DNA from: CAZAKZ01 sp964485695
GTDB lineage: Bacteria > Planctomycetota > JAFGQW01
Length of the DNA stretch: 13,575 nucleotides
Assembly: GCA_964485695.1 (NCBI GenBank)
Contig: CAZAKZ010000139.1
Location: forward strand, 1 to 13,575
Direction: 5' to 3'
Under the pieces are notes generated by a model that was given only the letters and a program-made list of their open reading frames with translations, ran no database searches and was not told where the DNA came from. Positions 1 through 7,105 of the stretch are shown here, piece by piece. Each line of letters opens with the position of its first letter. The first letter of the stretch is position 1. A program made the translations under genes and the position numbers.

Positions 1-57
1 GAGCGTAACGAGGGGAGGGATGATCCCCAATCCAATCGAATTTTGCCGCGATAGCAA

Positions 58-86
58 TTTACATTACCGTTCTCGTCGACTATGAT
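58..86 (+). promoter_or_regulatory. sigma-70-like promoter upstream of the NAD+ synthetase gene
   Basis: A TTTACA hexamer (58-63, five of six matches to the -35 consensus) is followed after exactly 17 bases by TATGAT (81-86, five of six matches to the -10 consensus). It lies in a locally AT-richer stretch between the window edge and the first gene, and would start transcription near base 93, giving a leader of about 34 bases. It is the best promoter match I found in the window and may drive the NAD+ synthetase, the peptidase and possibly the large exported enzyme. This is a sequence match only. Confidence 0.6.
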
Positions 87-126
87 TCCGATCTGACATT
101 CACGATACTCCCGGGGAGAGCTGCGG

Positions 127-927
127 ATGATACGCAACTGTGAAGAACTGCTGGATCACCTGTGCAGAGAGATCCGGAACCACGTCGACGTGGCGGTCGT
201 GGGATTGAGCGGAGGGGCGGACTCCTCTCTCACCGCGCTGCTCTGCATGAAAGCACTGGGCAAGGAAAACGTCCACGGCATCAGCATGCCCTACAACGAG
301 GTGGACGTGAAGACATTCAACGCACTCTCGGCCCGGTTCGCCGAGAGGATCGGAATCCGGCACCGGGTCCGGCCGGTGGGCAAGATCGCCGACGCCGTCA
401 ACGAGCAGATCTTCTGGCGCTCAGCATCGGACCTCTCGGACGTGAACAAGGGCAATTCCCGGAGCCGTGCCAGGATGTGCGTGCTCTACGGCCTTGCCCA
501 CGATATTTCAACCCGGCTGCCGGGAAAACGGGTCCGGGTCATGGGCACGGGCAACCTGTCGGAGGATTTCATCGGCTACGACACCAAGGGCGGGGACGCC
601 CTGGCCGACATCTTCCCCATCGGAGAGCTCTTCAAGTCCGAGGTCTACCAGTTCCTGGAGTACTTCCGCGACCAGGGGATCATCGCAGAGGAGAATATCA
701 ACCGGACGCCTTCGGCGGGGCTCGAGGACGACCAGACCGACGAAGAGGATCTCGGCCACTCCTACGACGAGATGGAGGAGGGAGTGCGGTTCTGCCTGGA
801 GCACTCCGAGGACATGGCCGGAAGGGACCTCGACGAGATCACGGCATTCGTATGGCAGCGACACCTGGCGCACAAGCACAAGCACCTGGCGCCCATGGTG
901 GTGAAGACGAGGCCGTTCTGCGATTAG
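127..927 (+). CDS. nadE: NH3-dependent NAD+ synthetase (NadE family)
   Basis: The product (266 aa) should amidate deamido-NAD+ to NAD+ using ATP and ammonia, the last step of NAD biosynthesis, in the cytoplasm. The ATP-pyrophosphatase P-loop SGGADSS is at residues 28-34. The family signature GNSRSRARM lies at about 109-117, GTGNLSED at 140-147, and the substrate loop T-P-S-A-G-L-x4-QTDEEDLG follows near residue 200. The length is close to that of E. coli NadE (about 275 aa). There is no N-terminal glutaminase domain, so ammonia rather than glutamine is the expected nitrogen donor. The ATG is supported by GGGGAG at 113-118, 8 bases upstream. The M24 peptidase gene follows after 42 bases on the same strand, suggesting co-transcription. 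Its place in a sugar-acid locus is odd: it may be an ordinary housekeeping gene at the locus edge, or a paralogue serving the NAD(H)-dependent dehydrogenases encoded nearby. Confidence 0.92.
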   Translation: MIRNCEELLDHLCREIRNHVDVAVVGLSGGADSSLTALLCMKALGKENVHGISMPYNEVDVKTFNALSARFAERIGIRHRVRPVGKIADAVNEQIFWRSASDLSDVNKGNSRSRARMCVLYGLAHDISTRLPGKRVRVMGTGNLSEDFIGYDTKGGDALADIFPIGELFKSEVYQFLEYFRDQGIIAEENINRTPSAGLEDDQTDEEDLGHSYDEMEEGVRFCLEHSEDMAGRDLDEITAFVWQRHLAHKHKHLAPMVVKTRPFCD

Positions 928-969
928 CAAACCCGAAGTAGGACAGGCTGTCAGGAAGGGAGCTCCCGG

Positions 970-2163
970 ATGATCGAGTCCAAGATCCGGCAGGCCGTCG
1001 GCATCCTCGACGAACTGGATATCGACCTGTGGATGGTGTTCACCCGAGAATCGGCGATGGTGCACGATCCGTGCATCGACCTCGTCGTCGGCGGCAACGT
1101 GACGTGGGCGTCGGCCTTCCTCATCGGCCGCGGAGGCGAACGCATCGCCATTCTGGGATCCCTCGACAAGGCGGCCCACGAAGCCCTCGGCTTCTACCCC
1201 GAGATCATCCCCTACGTGGAGGGCGTCAGCGATCCGCTCCGGAAGACCCTCCAGCGCCTCGCCCCGAAGACCATCGCCGTCAACTACTCCGTGAACGACG
1301 AGACTTCCGACGGCCTGACACACGGCCAGTATCTCCTGCTCAAGGACATCCTCGAAGGCACCCCATGGGCCGACAGCCTCGTGTCGTCCGAGGACATCGT
1401 CTCCAGGCTCCGCTCCCGGAAACAGGAGCCCGAGCTCCAGCGCATCGAGACTGCATGCAGGGAAACCGTCGACCTCTTCCGCCGGATGAACGAACGCATC
1501 GCCGTGGGCATGACCGAAAAGGAGATCGCGGCGATCATGGTGGAGATCATGGAGGAGAAGGGCCTGACCCGGGCCTGGGATCCCGACCACTGCCCAGCCG
1601 TGTTCACGGGCCCCGATTCGGCCGGAGCCCACGCCGGCCCCACTGACCGGAAGATGGAGCCGGGCCACCTCATGAACGTCGACTTCGGCATGCGTTTCGA
1701 GGGATACTGCTCCGACCTGCAGCGCACCTGGTACTGCCTGCAACCGGGCGAGACCGAGCCCCCCGACATCGTCGTGAAGGCGTTCAACGCGGTGCGCGAC
1801 GCCATCCGCACGGCCGGGGCGTTCATGAAGCCCGGGGTCATGGGCAAGGAAGTCGATGCCGTGGCCCGCAACCATATCACGGCCCAGGGATTCGACGAAT
1901 ATCCCCACGCCCTCGGCCATCAGATCGGACGCCAGGCCCACGACGGCGCCGGCCTTCTCTGTCCCGAGTGGGAACGCTACGGGAACAAACCCCACGCCAA
2001 AATCGAGGAGGGCCAGTGCTACACCATAGAGCCCCGCGCCCTCGTCCCGGGCCACGGAGTGGCCACCATGGAAGAGATCGTAGTGGTGACCGCCGGCGGT
2101 GTCCGGTACCTGTCCGAACCCCAAACAGAGATCATGTTGATCAAGCCGATGACTGATTCCTGA
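970..2163 (+). CDS. M24 family metallopeptidase (Xaa-Pro aminopeptidase/creatinase-like)
   Basis: This 397-aa protein has the two-part build of the family: an N-terminal creatinase/prolidase-like domain (about 1-150) and a C-terminal 'pita-bread' catalytic domain. All five expected dinuclear metal ligands are visible: D238 (NVDFG), D249 (CSDLQRT), H317 (GHQIG), E354 (TIEP) and E368 (MEEIVVVT). The D-D spacing of 11 and the second histidine, H324, seven residues after H317, match aminopeptidase P. No signal peptide is seen, so it is probably cytoplasmic. The start is supported by AGGAAGGGAG (953-962) at good spacing. Known relatives cleave X-Pro peptides, creatine or ectoine derivatives; the substrate cannot be assigned here. 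It sits 42 bases after the NAD+ synthetase gene and 52-58 bases before the large exported enzyme gene, all on the plus strand. Any link to polysaccharide use is unexplained. Confidence 0.88.
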   Translation: MIESKIRQAVGILDELDIDLWMVFTRESAMVHDPCIDLVVGGNVTWASAFLIGRGGERIAILGSLDKAAHEALGFYPEIIPYVEGVSDPLRKTLQRLAPKTIAVNYSVNDETSDGLTHGQYLLLKDILEGTPWADSLVSSEDIVSRLRSRKQEPELQRIETACRETVDLFRRMNERIAVGMTEKEIAAIMVEIMEEKGLTRAWDPDHCPAVFTGPDSAGAHAGPTDRKMEPGHLMNVDFGMRFEGYCSDLQRTWYCLQPGETEPPDIVVKAFNAVRDAIRTAGAFMKPGVMGKEVDAVARNHITAQGFDEYPHALGHQIGRQAHDGAGLLCPEWERYGNKPHAKIEEGQCYTIEPRALVPGHGVATMEEIVVVTAGGVRYLSEPQTEIMLIKPMTDS

Positions 2164-2211
2164 TTGACTACAGAGACAGGGATCTACGAGTGCCCGACCT
2201 GATTGACAGCC

Positions 2212-2215
2212 GAGG
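2212..2215 (+). promoter_or_regulatory. ribosome binding site deciding the start of the trimodular enzyme
   Basis: Two in-frame ATG codons lie at 2216 and 2222. The GAGG at 2212-2215 touches the first ATG with no spacing but sits 6 bases before the second. The ATG at 2222 is therefore the more likely start, and it shortens the protein by two residues. Confidence 0.6.
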
Positions 2216-2221
2216 ATGATC

Positions 2222-5200
2222 ATGGAATCACTGGTACGTTTCTTCTTTGTGGCGATGGTCGCCATGTCGGTCCTCCAGGCCCAGGAGGCGGCCGAGTCGA
2301 AGCCCGCCGAAGCGTTGCAGACCCTCACCCATTCCGGCGCCTGGTGCTGGTTCGGCGATCCGAGGGCCGTGTTCCACGCAGGCAAGCATCGCCGCACCTA
2401 CATCGGCTGGGTCAGCCGGAACGGCGATATCCTGGTGGGCGCATTCGACCCTGAAAGCCGGACGCTCCGGACCGCCTGTCTCCACGCCGGTCTCCAGCGC
2501 GATGACCACTGCAATCCCTCCCTCCTGGTACGCGGGGACGGACGTCTCCTGGTTTTCTATTCACGCCACGGTGGACGCCGCATGTTCCTGCGCGTCTCGA
2601 AGCACCCCGAGGACATCTCGGCCTGGGGCGCGGAACGCAGCCTCGTGTTGAACGTGAAGGAGCGGCAGTACACCTACCCGAATCCGGTGTGCCTGAAAGC
2701 CGAGAAGGACCGCATCTATCTCTTCTGGCGCGGGGACTTCTGGAAGCCATGCATGAGCTGGTCCGACGACGGCGGAAAGACCTGGCAAAAGGCAAGAAAG
2801 GTCATCCAGGCGGAGGGTGCGGACCGCCGCAACCGCCCCTACGTGAAGGTGTCCTCCGACGGCAAGGACACCATCCACCTCGCCTTCACCGACGGTCACC
2901 CCCGAAACGAACCCCTGAACAGCATCTACTACATGGGGTACCGCAACGGCGCCTTCCACCGGGCCGACGGGACACGCATCGGTGACATGGAGTCCCTGCC
3001 GATCCGGCCGCGGGACGCGGACGTGGTGTACGACGGACGGGCAACCGGGAAGCGCGCCTGGATCTGGGACGTGGCTGCAGATGGAAATGGACATCCGGTC
3101 CTGGTGTACGCGGTCCTTCCGTCCGAGGACCGACACGTCTACCACTACGCACGGTGGGACGGCAAGACCTGGCAGTCATTCAAGGTGGCCGAAGCAGGAA
3201 AGTGGTTCCCGAAGACGCCCGAGGGGAAGCACGAGCCCGAACCGCACTATTCGGGCGGCATCGTTCTGGACCACGGCGACCCCTCTTTGGTCTACCTGTC
3301 CCGGAACGTCGACGGAGTCTTCGAGATCGAGGAGTGGAGCGCCGACCGGGGCTCGAAGCCCGTGACGGCGAAGTCGAAGGCCGATAACGTCCGTCCCTTT
3401 GTGGTGCGCAACCACAGGGCCGGAAACGGGCCGGCGCTGCTCTGGATGAGCAACACCGGCGGCTATGTCCACTACACCGACTACCGCTGCGTCCTCAAGA
3501 TGGACCGCCGGATCCAGCCGCTCTCTACAGCCCTCCAGCCGCTGGACATCCGCAACGCAATGGCCAGGGTCGCGGACTGGCAGCTGGCATACTCGAGCCG
3601 CCACGACCTGCGCGGCTGGGTCCAGGCCGCCCTGTATGCCGGCATGGCCGCCTGGGGCGAGGCGTCGAAGGACGGGAAGTACCTGAACGCCTTGCGCGCC
3701 ATGGGGCGAGGGAACGCATGGCGCCTCGGGTCCCGACCGTACCACGCCGACGACCACAGTGTGGGCTGGACCTACCTTGCCCTGCACGCCCGGGACCGCG
3801 ATCCGCGGATGCTCGGCCCCCTCCTGGACCGCTTCGACTGGATCCTGGCAAACCCGGCAGGCACCGTTCTGGATTGGAACACGCCCCGCGTCACGGACCG
3901 CTGGAGCTGGTGCGACGCCCTCTTCATGAGTCCACCGGTATGGACCCGGCTCTTCAGCGTCACCGGTGACAGGAAGTACCTGAGCTTCATGGACGCCGAA
4001 TGGTGGGCCACGACGGAATTTCTCTTCGACCGCCATGAGCACCTCTTCTTCCGCGACAGCCGTTACTTCGACAAGAGAGAAAAGAACGGGAGGAAGGTGT
4101 TCTGGAGCCGCGGCAACGGCTGGGTCATCGCCGGCCTGGCGCGGACCCTTCAATTCCTGCCGCACGACCATGCGAGTCGCCCCCGATACGAGGCGCTGTT
4201 CAAGGAAATGGCCGGGAAGCTGGCAGCGATCCAGCCCGACGACGGCCTGTGGCGCGCCAGCCTCCTGGACCCGACCTCGTTCCCCGCCCCCGAGACCAGC
4301 GGAACCGGTTTCTTCTGCTTCGCCCTCGCCTGGGGAATCAACGAGAGGCTCCTCGACCGGAAAACATATCTTCCTGTCGTCCAGAGGGCCTGGACGGGCC
4401 TGGTGCGTGCCGTGCACCCCGACGGCATGCTGGGGTGGGTGCAGCCCATTGGGGCCGACCCGCGTGCGGTCACAGAGGTAATGACCGAGCTCTACGGCGT
4501 CGGCGCCTTTCTGCTGGCGGGCACCGAGGTCCACAAGCTGGCCGCCCTTGAATCCGTCAGGGTCACGGTCCTGAATCCGATTTACGCTTTCCGCCGACAG
4601 GAGACTGTCGAGGTGGACTGGGCCTCGGTCGAGGCTGCCGCGCCCGGCCTCGATCCCGAGGCCCTTCAGGTCCTGGACGGCCGCACCGGCCGCGCCATCC
4701 TCTCCCAGGCCGTGGACACCAACACGGACGGCCGTACCGATGCCCTGGTCTTCCAGTCCGACTTCGGGGCCGGAGAAAAGAAACACTTCATCCTCCAGCC
4801 CCTACGCAAGGACATCCCCCCTGCAACCTCGAGCCGCACTACCTTCGCCGCCTTCGTACCCGAGCGCAAGGACGACTTCGCCTGGGAGAACGACTGTATC
4901 GCATTCCGTATGTACGGGCCCGCGCTCCAGACGACGGGCGAGATCTCGAGCGGAGTGGACGTCTGGGCCAAGCGGGTCCAGCGCCCCGTCATCCGGAAAT
5001 GGTACCGCCACGGTGACTACCACAGGGACCACGGCGAGGGCCTGGACTACTACAAGGTCGGCCCCAGCCGCGGCTGCGGCGGCCTGGGATTCCTCGCGGA
5101 CGGGAAACTCTGCGTGTCGAAGAACTTCACGGCGTGGAAGCTCATTGCCAGCGGCCCCGTGCGCACCGTCTTCGACCTCGAGTATGCTCCCTACACCGTT

Positions 5201-5638
5201 GGCGGCACAAAGATCCGGGAGGTCAAGCGCGTGACCCTGGACCTCGGGTCCAACCTCAACCGCTTCGACGTGCGCATCGACACGGCGGACGACATCGCCC
5301 TCGATGCGGCCATGGGCATTGTCCGCCGCGGGGACAGCGGGGACGTGAGCTACAACCTGAAGCTCCAGTGGGTCTCGTACTGGGAACCGAAACACCCGAA
5401 ACACGGCAGCATCGGCTGCGGCCTCGTGCTCCCCGGGAGCGGAGGCCGCTTCCTCGACGCCCACGGCCACCTGTTCCTGGTGAAGGCGCAGAAGTCCGGG
5501 ATCTTCACCTACCACGCCGGCGCCACCTGGTCCAGGTCCGCGATCCGGAGCACCCGGGCGCAGTGGAACGCGTACCTGGAGGGTATGGCCAGGCGTCTCA
5601 GGGCGCCCTTGATCGTCCGGATCGACAAGGGGAAGTGA
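2222..5638 (+). CDS. exported trimodular uronide-degrading enzyme: BNR_4 propeller (putative polysaccharide lyase) + GH88/GH105 hydrolase + DUF4861
   Basis: This 1138-aa protein begins with a signal peptide: a short charged start, hydrophobic residues 7-19, and probable cleavage after LQA near residue 20. Module 1 (about 30-430) is a BNR_4-type beta-propeller with an Asp-box-like SWSDDGGKTW at 179-188. H96 (in DDHCNPS), H116 (in FYSRHGG), Y150/Y152 and R170 are arranged much like the His/His/Tyr/Arg catalytic set I recall for PL24/PL25 ulvan lyases. Module 2 (about 435-770) is a GH88/GH105 alpha-barrel that should remove 4,5-unsaturated uronyl residues by hydration. It shows HADDH (508-512), WCDALFMSPP with candidate catalytic D565, and FWSRGNGW (627-634). 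Module 3 (about 778-1138) is DUF4861, with ERKDDFAWEND near 880 and DHGEGLDYYKVG near 937-948; its function is unknown to me. Together these predict a lyase plus unsaturated-uronyl hydrolase acting outside the cytoplasm. Its stop lies 10 bases from the stop of the convergent mannonate dehydratase gene. The substrate is unproven, and the first module could be a non-catalytic binding propeller. Confidence 0.85.
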   Translation: MESLVRFFFVAMVAMSVLQAQEAAESKPAEALQTLTHSGAWCWFGDPRAVFHAGKHRRTYIGWVSRNGDILVGAFDPESRTLRTACLHAGLQRDDHCNPSLLVRGDGRLLVFYSRHGGRRMFLRVSKHPEDISAWGAERSLVLNVKERQYTYPNPVCLKAEKDRIYLFWRGDFWKPCMSWSDDGGKTWQKARKVIQAEGADRRNRPYVKVSSDGKDTIHLAFTDGHPRNEPLNSIYYMGYRNGAFHRADGTRIGDMESLPIRPRDADVVYDGRATGKRAWIWDVAADGNGHPVLVYAVLPSEDRHVYHYARWDGKTWQSFKVAEAGKWFPKTPEGKHEPEPHYSGGIVLDHGDPSLVYLSRNVDGVFEIEEWSADRGSKPVTAKSKADNVRPFVVRNHRAGNGPALLWMSNTGGYVHYTDYRCVLKMDRRIQPLSTALQPLDIRNAMARVADWQLAYSSRHDLRGWVQAALYAGMAAWGEASKDGKYLNALRAMGRGNAWRLGSRPYHADDHSVGWTYLALHARDRDPRMLGPLLDRFDWILANPAGTVLDWNTPRVTDRWSWCDALFMSPPVWTRLFSVTGDRKYLSFMDAEWWATTEFLFDRHEHLFFRDSRYFDKREKNGRKVFWSRGNGWVIAGLARTLQFLPHDHASRPRYEALFKEMAGKLAAIQPDDGLWRASLLDPTSFPAPETSGTGFFCFALAWGINERLLDRKTYLPVVQRAWTGLVRAVHPDGMLGWVQPIGADPRAVTEVMTELYGVGAFLLAGTEVHKLAALESVRVTVLNPIYAFRRQETVEVDWASVEAAAPGLDPEALQVLDGRTGRAILSQAVDTNTDGRTDALVFQSDFGAGEKKHFILQPLRKDIPPATSSRTTFAAFVPERKDDFAWENDCIAFRMYGPALQTTGEISSGVDVWAKRVQRPVIRKWYRHGDYHRDHGEGLDYYKVGPSRGCGGLGFLADGKLCVSKNFTAWKLIASGPVRTVFDLEYAPYTVGGTKIREVKRVTLDLGSNLNRFDVRIDTADDIALDAAMGIVRRGDSGDVSYNLKLQWVSYWEPKHPKHGSIGCGLVLPGSGGRFLDAHGHLFLVKAQKSGIFTYHAGATWSRSAIRSTRAQWNAYLEGMARRLRAPLIVRIDKGK

Positions 5639-5648
5639 GGCCCCGGCG

Positions 5649-6857
5649 TCAGCTACCCTCCAGCAAGCGCTCGACGGCCCTCTCCAGGCCCCGGATCTCG
5701 GCCATGCCCCTCAGCCGGCCGATCACTGAATAGCCCGGGTGTGATTCACGGTGCAGATCATCCAGCATGCGATGACCGTGGTCGGGCCGCCAGGGCATCC
5801 GTGCGTCCTTGCGACCGGCCTCGACGCGGCGCCGCTGTTCCAGGAGCAAGGCCCGCACCACGGCGACCATGTCCACGTCCCCTTCGAGGTGTCCGGCCTC
5901 CAGAAAGCTCCCCCCCTCCTCCCGCTTCACGGACCGGAGATGGACGAATTGAATCCGGCTCCCCAGGCGCTCCACCATGCCCACGATGTCGTTGTCCGGC
6001 CTCGCGCTCAGGGACCCGACGCACAGGGTGAAGCCGCTGGCTGACGAATCGACGGCCTCGAGCAATTCGCGGAGGTCTGCCTCGGTGCTGACGATCCTTG
6101 GCAAGCCGAAGAGGGGGAAGGGCGGATCGTCGGGATGGACCGCCAGGCGCACGCCCGCCTCCTCGGCAACGGGAACCACGGCCCGGAGGAACCGGGCCAG
6201 ATTCTCCCGGAACCTCCCCTCGTCCACGCGTCCGTATCGGTCCAGAGCCGCCCGGAAGGTCTCCAGGTCATGACGGCCCCAGGCCCCGGGCAGGCCCACG
6301 AGAATGCTCCTCTCCAGGGCGGCCCTCTCCGCCGCGTCCATGGCCTCGAAGAGAGCCCGAGCTCGTTCGCATTGCCGCCCGGTATACGAGGACTCGGCCC
6401 GGGGCCTCTTCAGAACATGAATGTCAAAGGCGGCCAGGGCGGCCATGTCGAAGCGCAGGGCCTCGGAGCCGTCGTCCATGCGAAAGTGCAGGTGGGTCCG
6501 GGTCCAGTCCACCACGGGCATGAAGTTGTAGCACACGGTGTCGACGCTGCAGGCCCCCAGGTTCCGGAGCGTCTGCTGGAAGTTCTCGATCTGGTGGTCG
6601 AAATCCCTTCCCCCGGTGTAGATCGCCTCGTGGACGGGGACGCTCTCCACCACGGACCAGGAAAGGCTCGTGGACGCACCGGAATCGTCCACCTCGATGA
6701 GGCGCTTCCGTACTTCGACGTCCTCCACGGTCCACACGGCTCCGACGGGCTTCTCGTGCAGGGCGGTGACGATGCCCGTGGCCCCGGCCTGCCGGATATC
6801 GGCAAGGCGCACGGGGTCTCCGGGCCCGAACCAGCGCCAGGTGGGTTCCATGGTCAT
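5649..6857 (-). CDS. uxuA: mannonate dehydratase
   Basis: The product (402 aa) dehydrates D-mannonate to 2-keto-3-deoxy-D-gluconate in the cytoplasm, in the glucuronate branch of hexuronate catabolism. It is a TIM-barrel enzyme needing Mn2+ or Fe2+. The expected metal ligands are visible as H241 (HPDDPP), C279 (CVGS) and H306 (FVHLRSV), with spacings close to those of characterised mannonate dehydratases, and the conserved RPDHGHRML element lies near the C-terminus. The length is typical of the family. The ATG at 6857 has GGAG 10 bases upstream (6868-6871); a second in-frame ATG at 6851 would remove two residues and is worse spaced. The gene converges on the trimodular enzyme and appears to have its own promoter. 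It is separated from its pathway partner, the mannonate oxidoreductase, by a gene in the opposite direction. Confidence 0.95.
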   Translation of the reverse strand: MTMEPTWRWFGPGDPVRLADIRQAGATGIVTALHEKPVGAVWTVEDVEVRKRLIEVDDSGASTSLSWSVVESVPVHEAIYTGGRDFDHQIENFQQTLRNLGACSVDTVCYNFMPVVDWTRTHLHFRMDDGSEALRFDMAALAAFDIHVLKRPRAESSYTGRQCERARALFEAMDAAERAALERSILVGLPGAWGRHDLETFRAALDRYGRVDEGRFRENLARFLRAVVPVAEEAGVRLAVHPDDPPFPLFGLPRIVSTEADLRELLEAVDSSASGFTLCVGSLSARPDNDIVGMVERLGSRIQFVHLRSVKREEGGSFLEAGHLEGDVDMVAVVRALLLEQRRRVEAGRKDARMPWRPDHGHRMLDDLHRESHPGYSVIGRLRGMAEIRGLERAVERLLEGS

Positions 6858-6932
6858 GGGTCACGCGCTCCGGTTTCGTTCCACTCAGGGGCTGAATCCT
6901 CCACACCATCCATTTGGCCGTGGATTTCGTTG

Positions 6933-6961
6933 AAGATAGAGACTGGGAGAGGACAAATCAA
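6933..6961 (-). promoter_or_regulatory. possible promoter of uxuA
   Basis: Read on the minus strand, TTGATT (6961-6956, four of six matches to the -35 consensus) and TATCTT (6938-6933, four of six matches to the -10 consensus) are separated by 17 bases. The predicted start would leave a leader of about 70 bases before uxuA. The match is moderate. Confidence 0.35.
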
Positions 6962-6997
6962 CACCATTACTGGGGGCAGATCGTTTTGAAGAACAGC

Positions 6998-7025
6998 TTG
7001 AATTCTTGATCAATGAAGAGACAAT
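6998..7025 (+). promoter_or_regulatory. weak candidate promoter of the secreted protein gene
   Basis: TTGAAT (6998-7003) and GACAAT (7020-7025) are separated by 16 bases, each with four of six consensus matches. The region is AT-rich, so chance matches are likely. It would give a leader of about 70 bases. Confidence 0.2.
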
Positions 7026-7093
7026 ACATTGGGTTCGAATATCAGGGATTCTTGGACAGGATTCCAGGGTCATCTCACTTTTACAGTCGAATT

Positions 7094-7098
7094 GGAGG
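7094..7098 (+). promoter_or_regulatory. ribosome binding site deciding the start of the secreted protein
   Basis: GGAGG lies 7 bases before the ATG at 7106. The next residues (MKQLVLALTV) form a classical signal peptide, so 7106 and not the upstream in-frame ATG at 7013 is the start. Confidence 0.8.
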
Positions 7099-7105
7099 TC
7101 TCTTT

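Larger units (their letters stand above)
6858..7105. other. divergent intergenic control region between uxuA and the secreted protein gene
   Basis: These 248 bases are clearly richer in A and T than the genes around them and must contain the promoters of both divergent genes. An in-frame upstream ATG at 7013 could extend the secreted protein by 31 residues, but that extension has no signal-peptide character and no Shine-Dalgarno, so I treat it as leader. I see no clear regulator palindrome. Confidence 0.6.

Noticed and set aside
1..57. Possible 3' end of an upstream gene at the window edge
   Set aside because: All three plus-strand frames close within about 85 bases and there is too little sequence to recognise a protein.
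2164..2190. TTGACT followed by TACGAG as a promoter for the trimodular enzyme
   Set aside because: Spacing is only 15 bases and the -10 match is three of six; read-through from the promoter at 58-86 is at least as likely.
508..2397. A 629-residue open frame on the minus strand opposite the NAD+ synthetase and peptidase genes
   Set aside because: It is the antisense of genes with intact catalytic motifs, has no recognisable domain and is a common by-product of high-GC codon usage.
3176..4786. A 536-residue open frame on the minus strand opposite the trimodular enzyme
   Set aside because: It overlaps the GH88/105 coding region entirely, has no family motif and is low-complexity in composition.
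5629..5644. GGGG...CCCC hairpin at the end of the trimodular enzyme gene as a terminator
   Set aside because: The stem is only four base pairs and no T run follows.
7013..7105. A 31-residue N-terminal extension of the secreted protein from the upstream ATG
   Set aside because: It would bury the signal peptide, lacks a Shine-Dalgarno, and a perfect GGAGG precedes the ATG at 7106.
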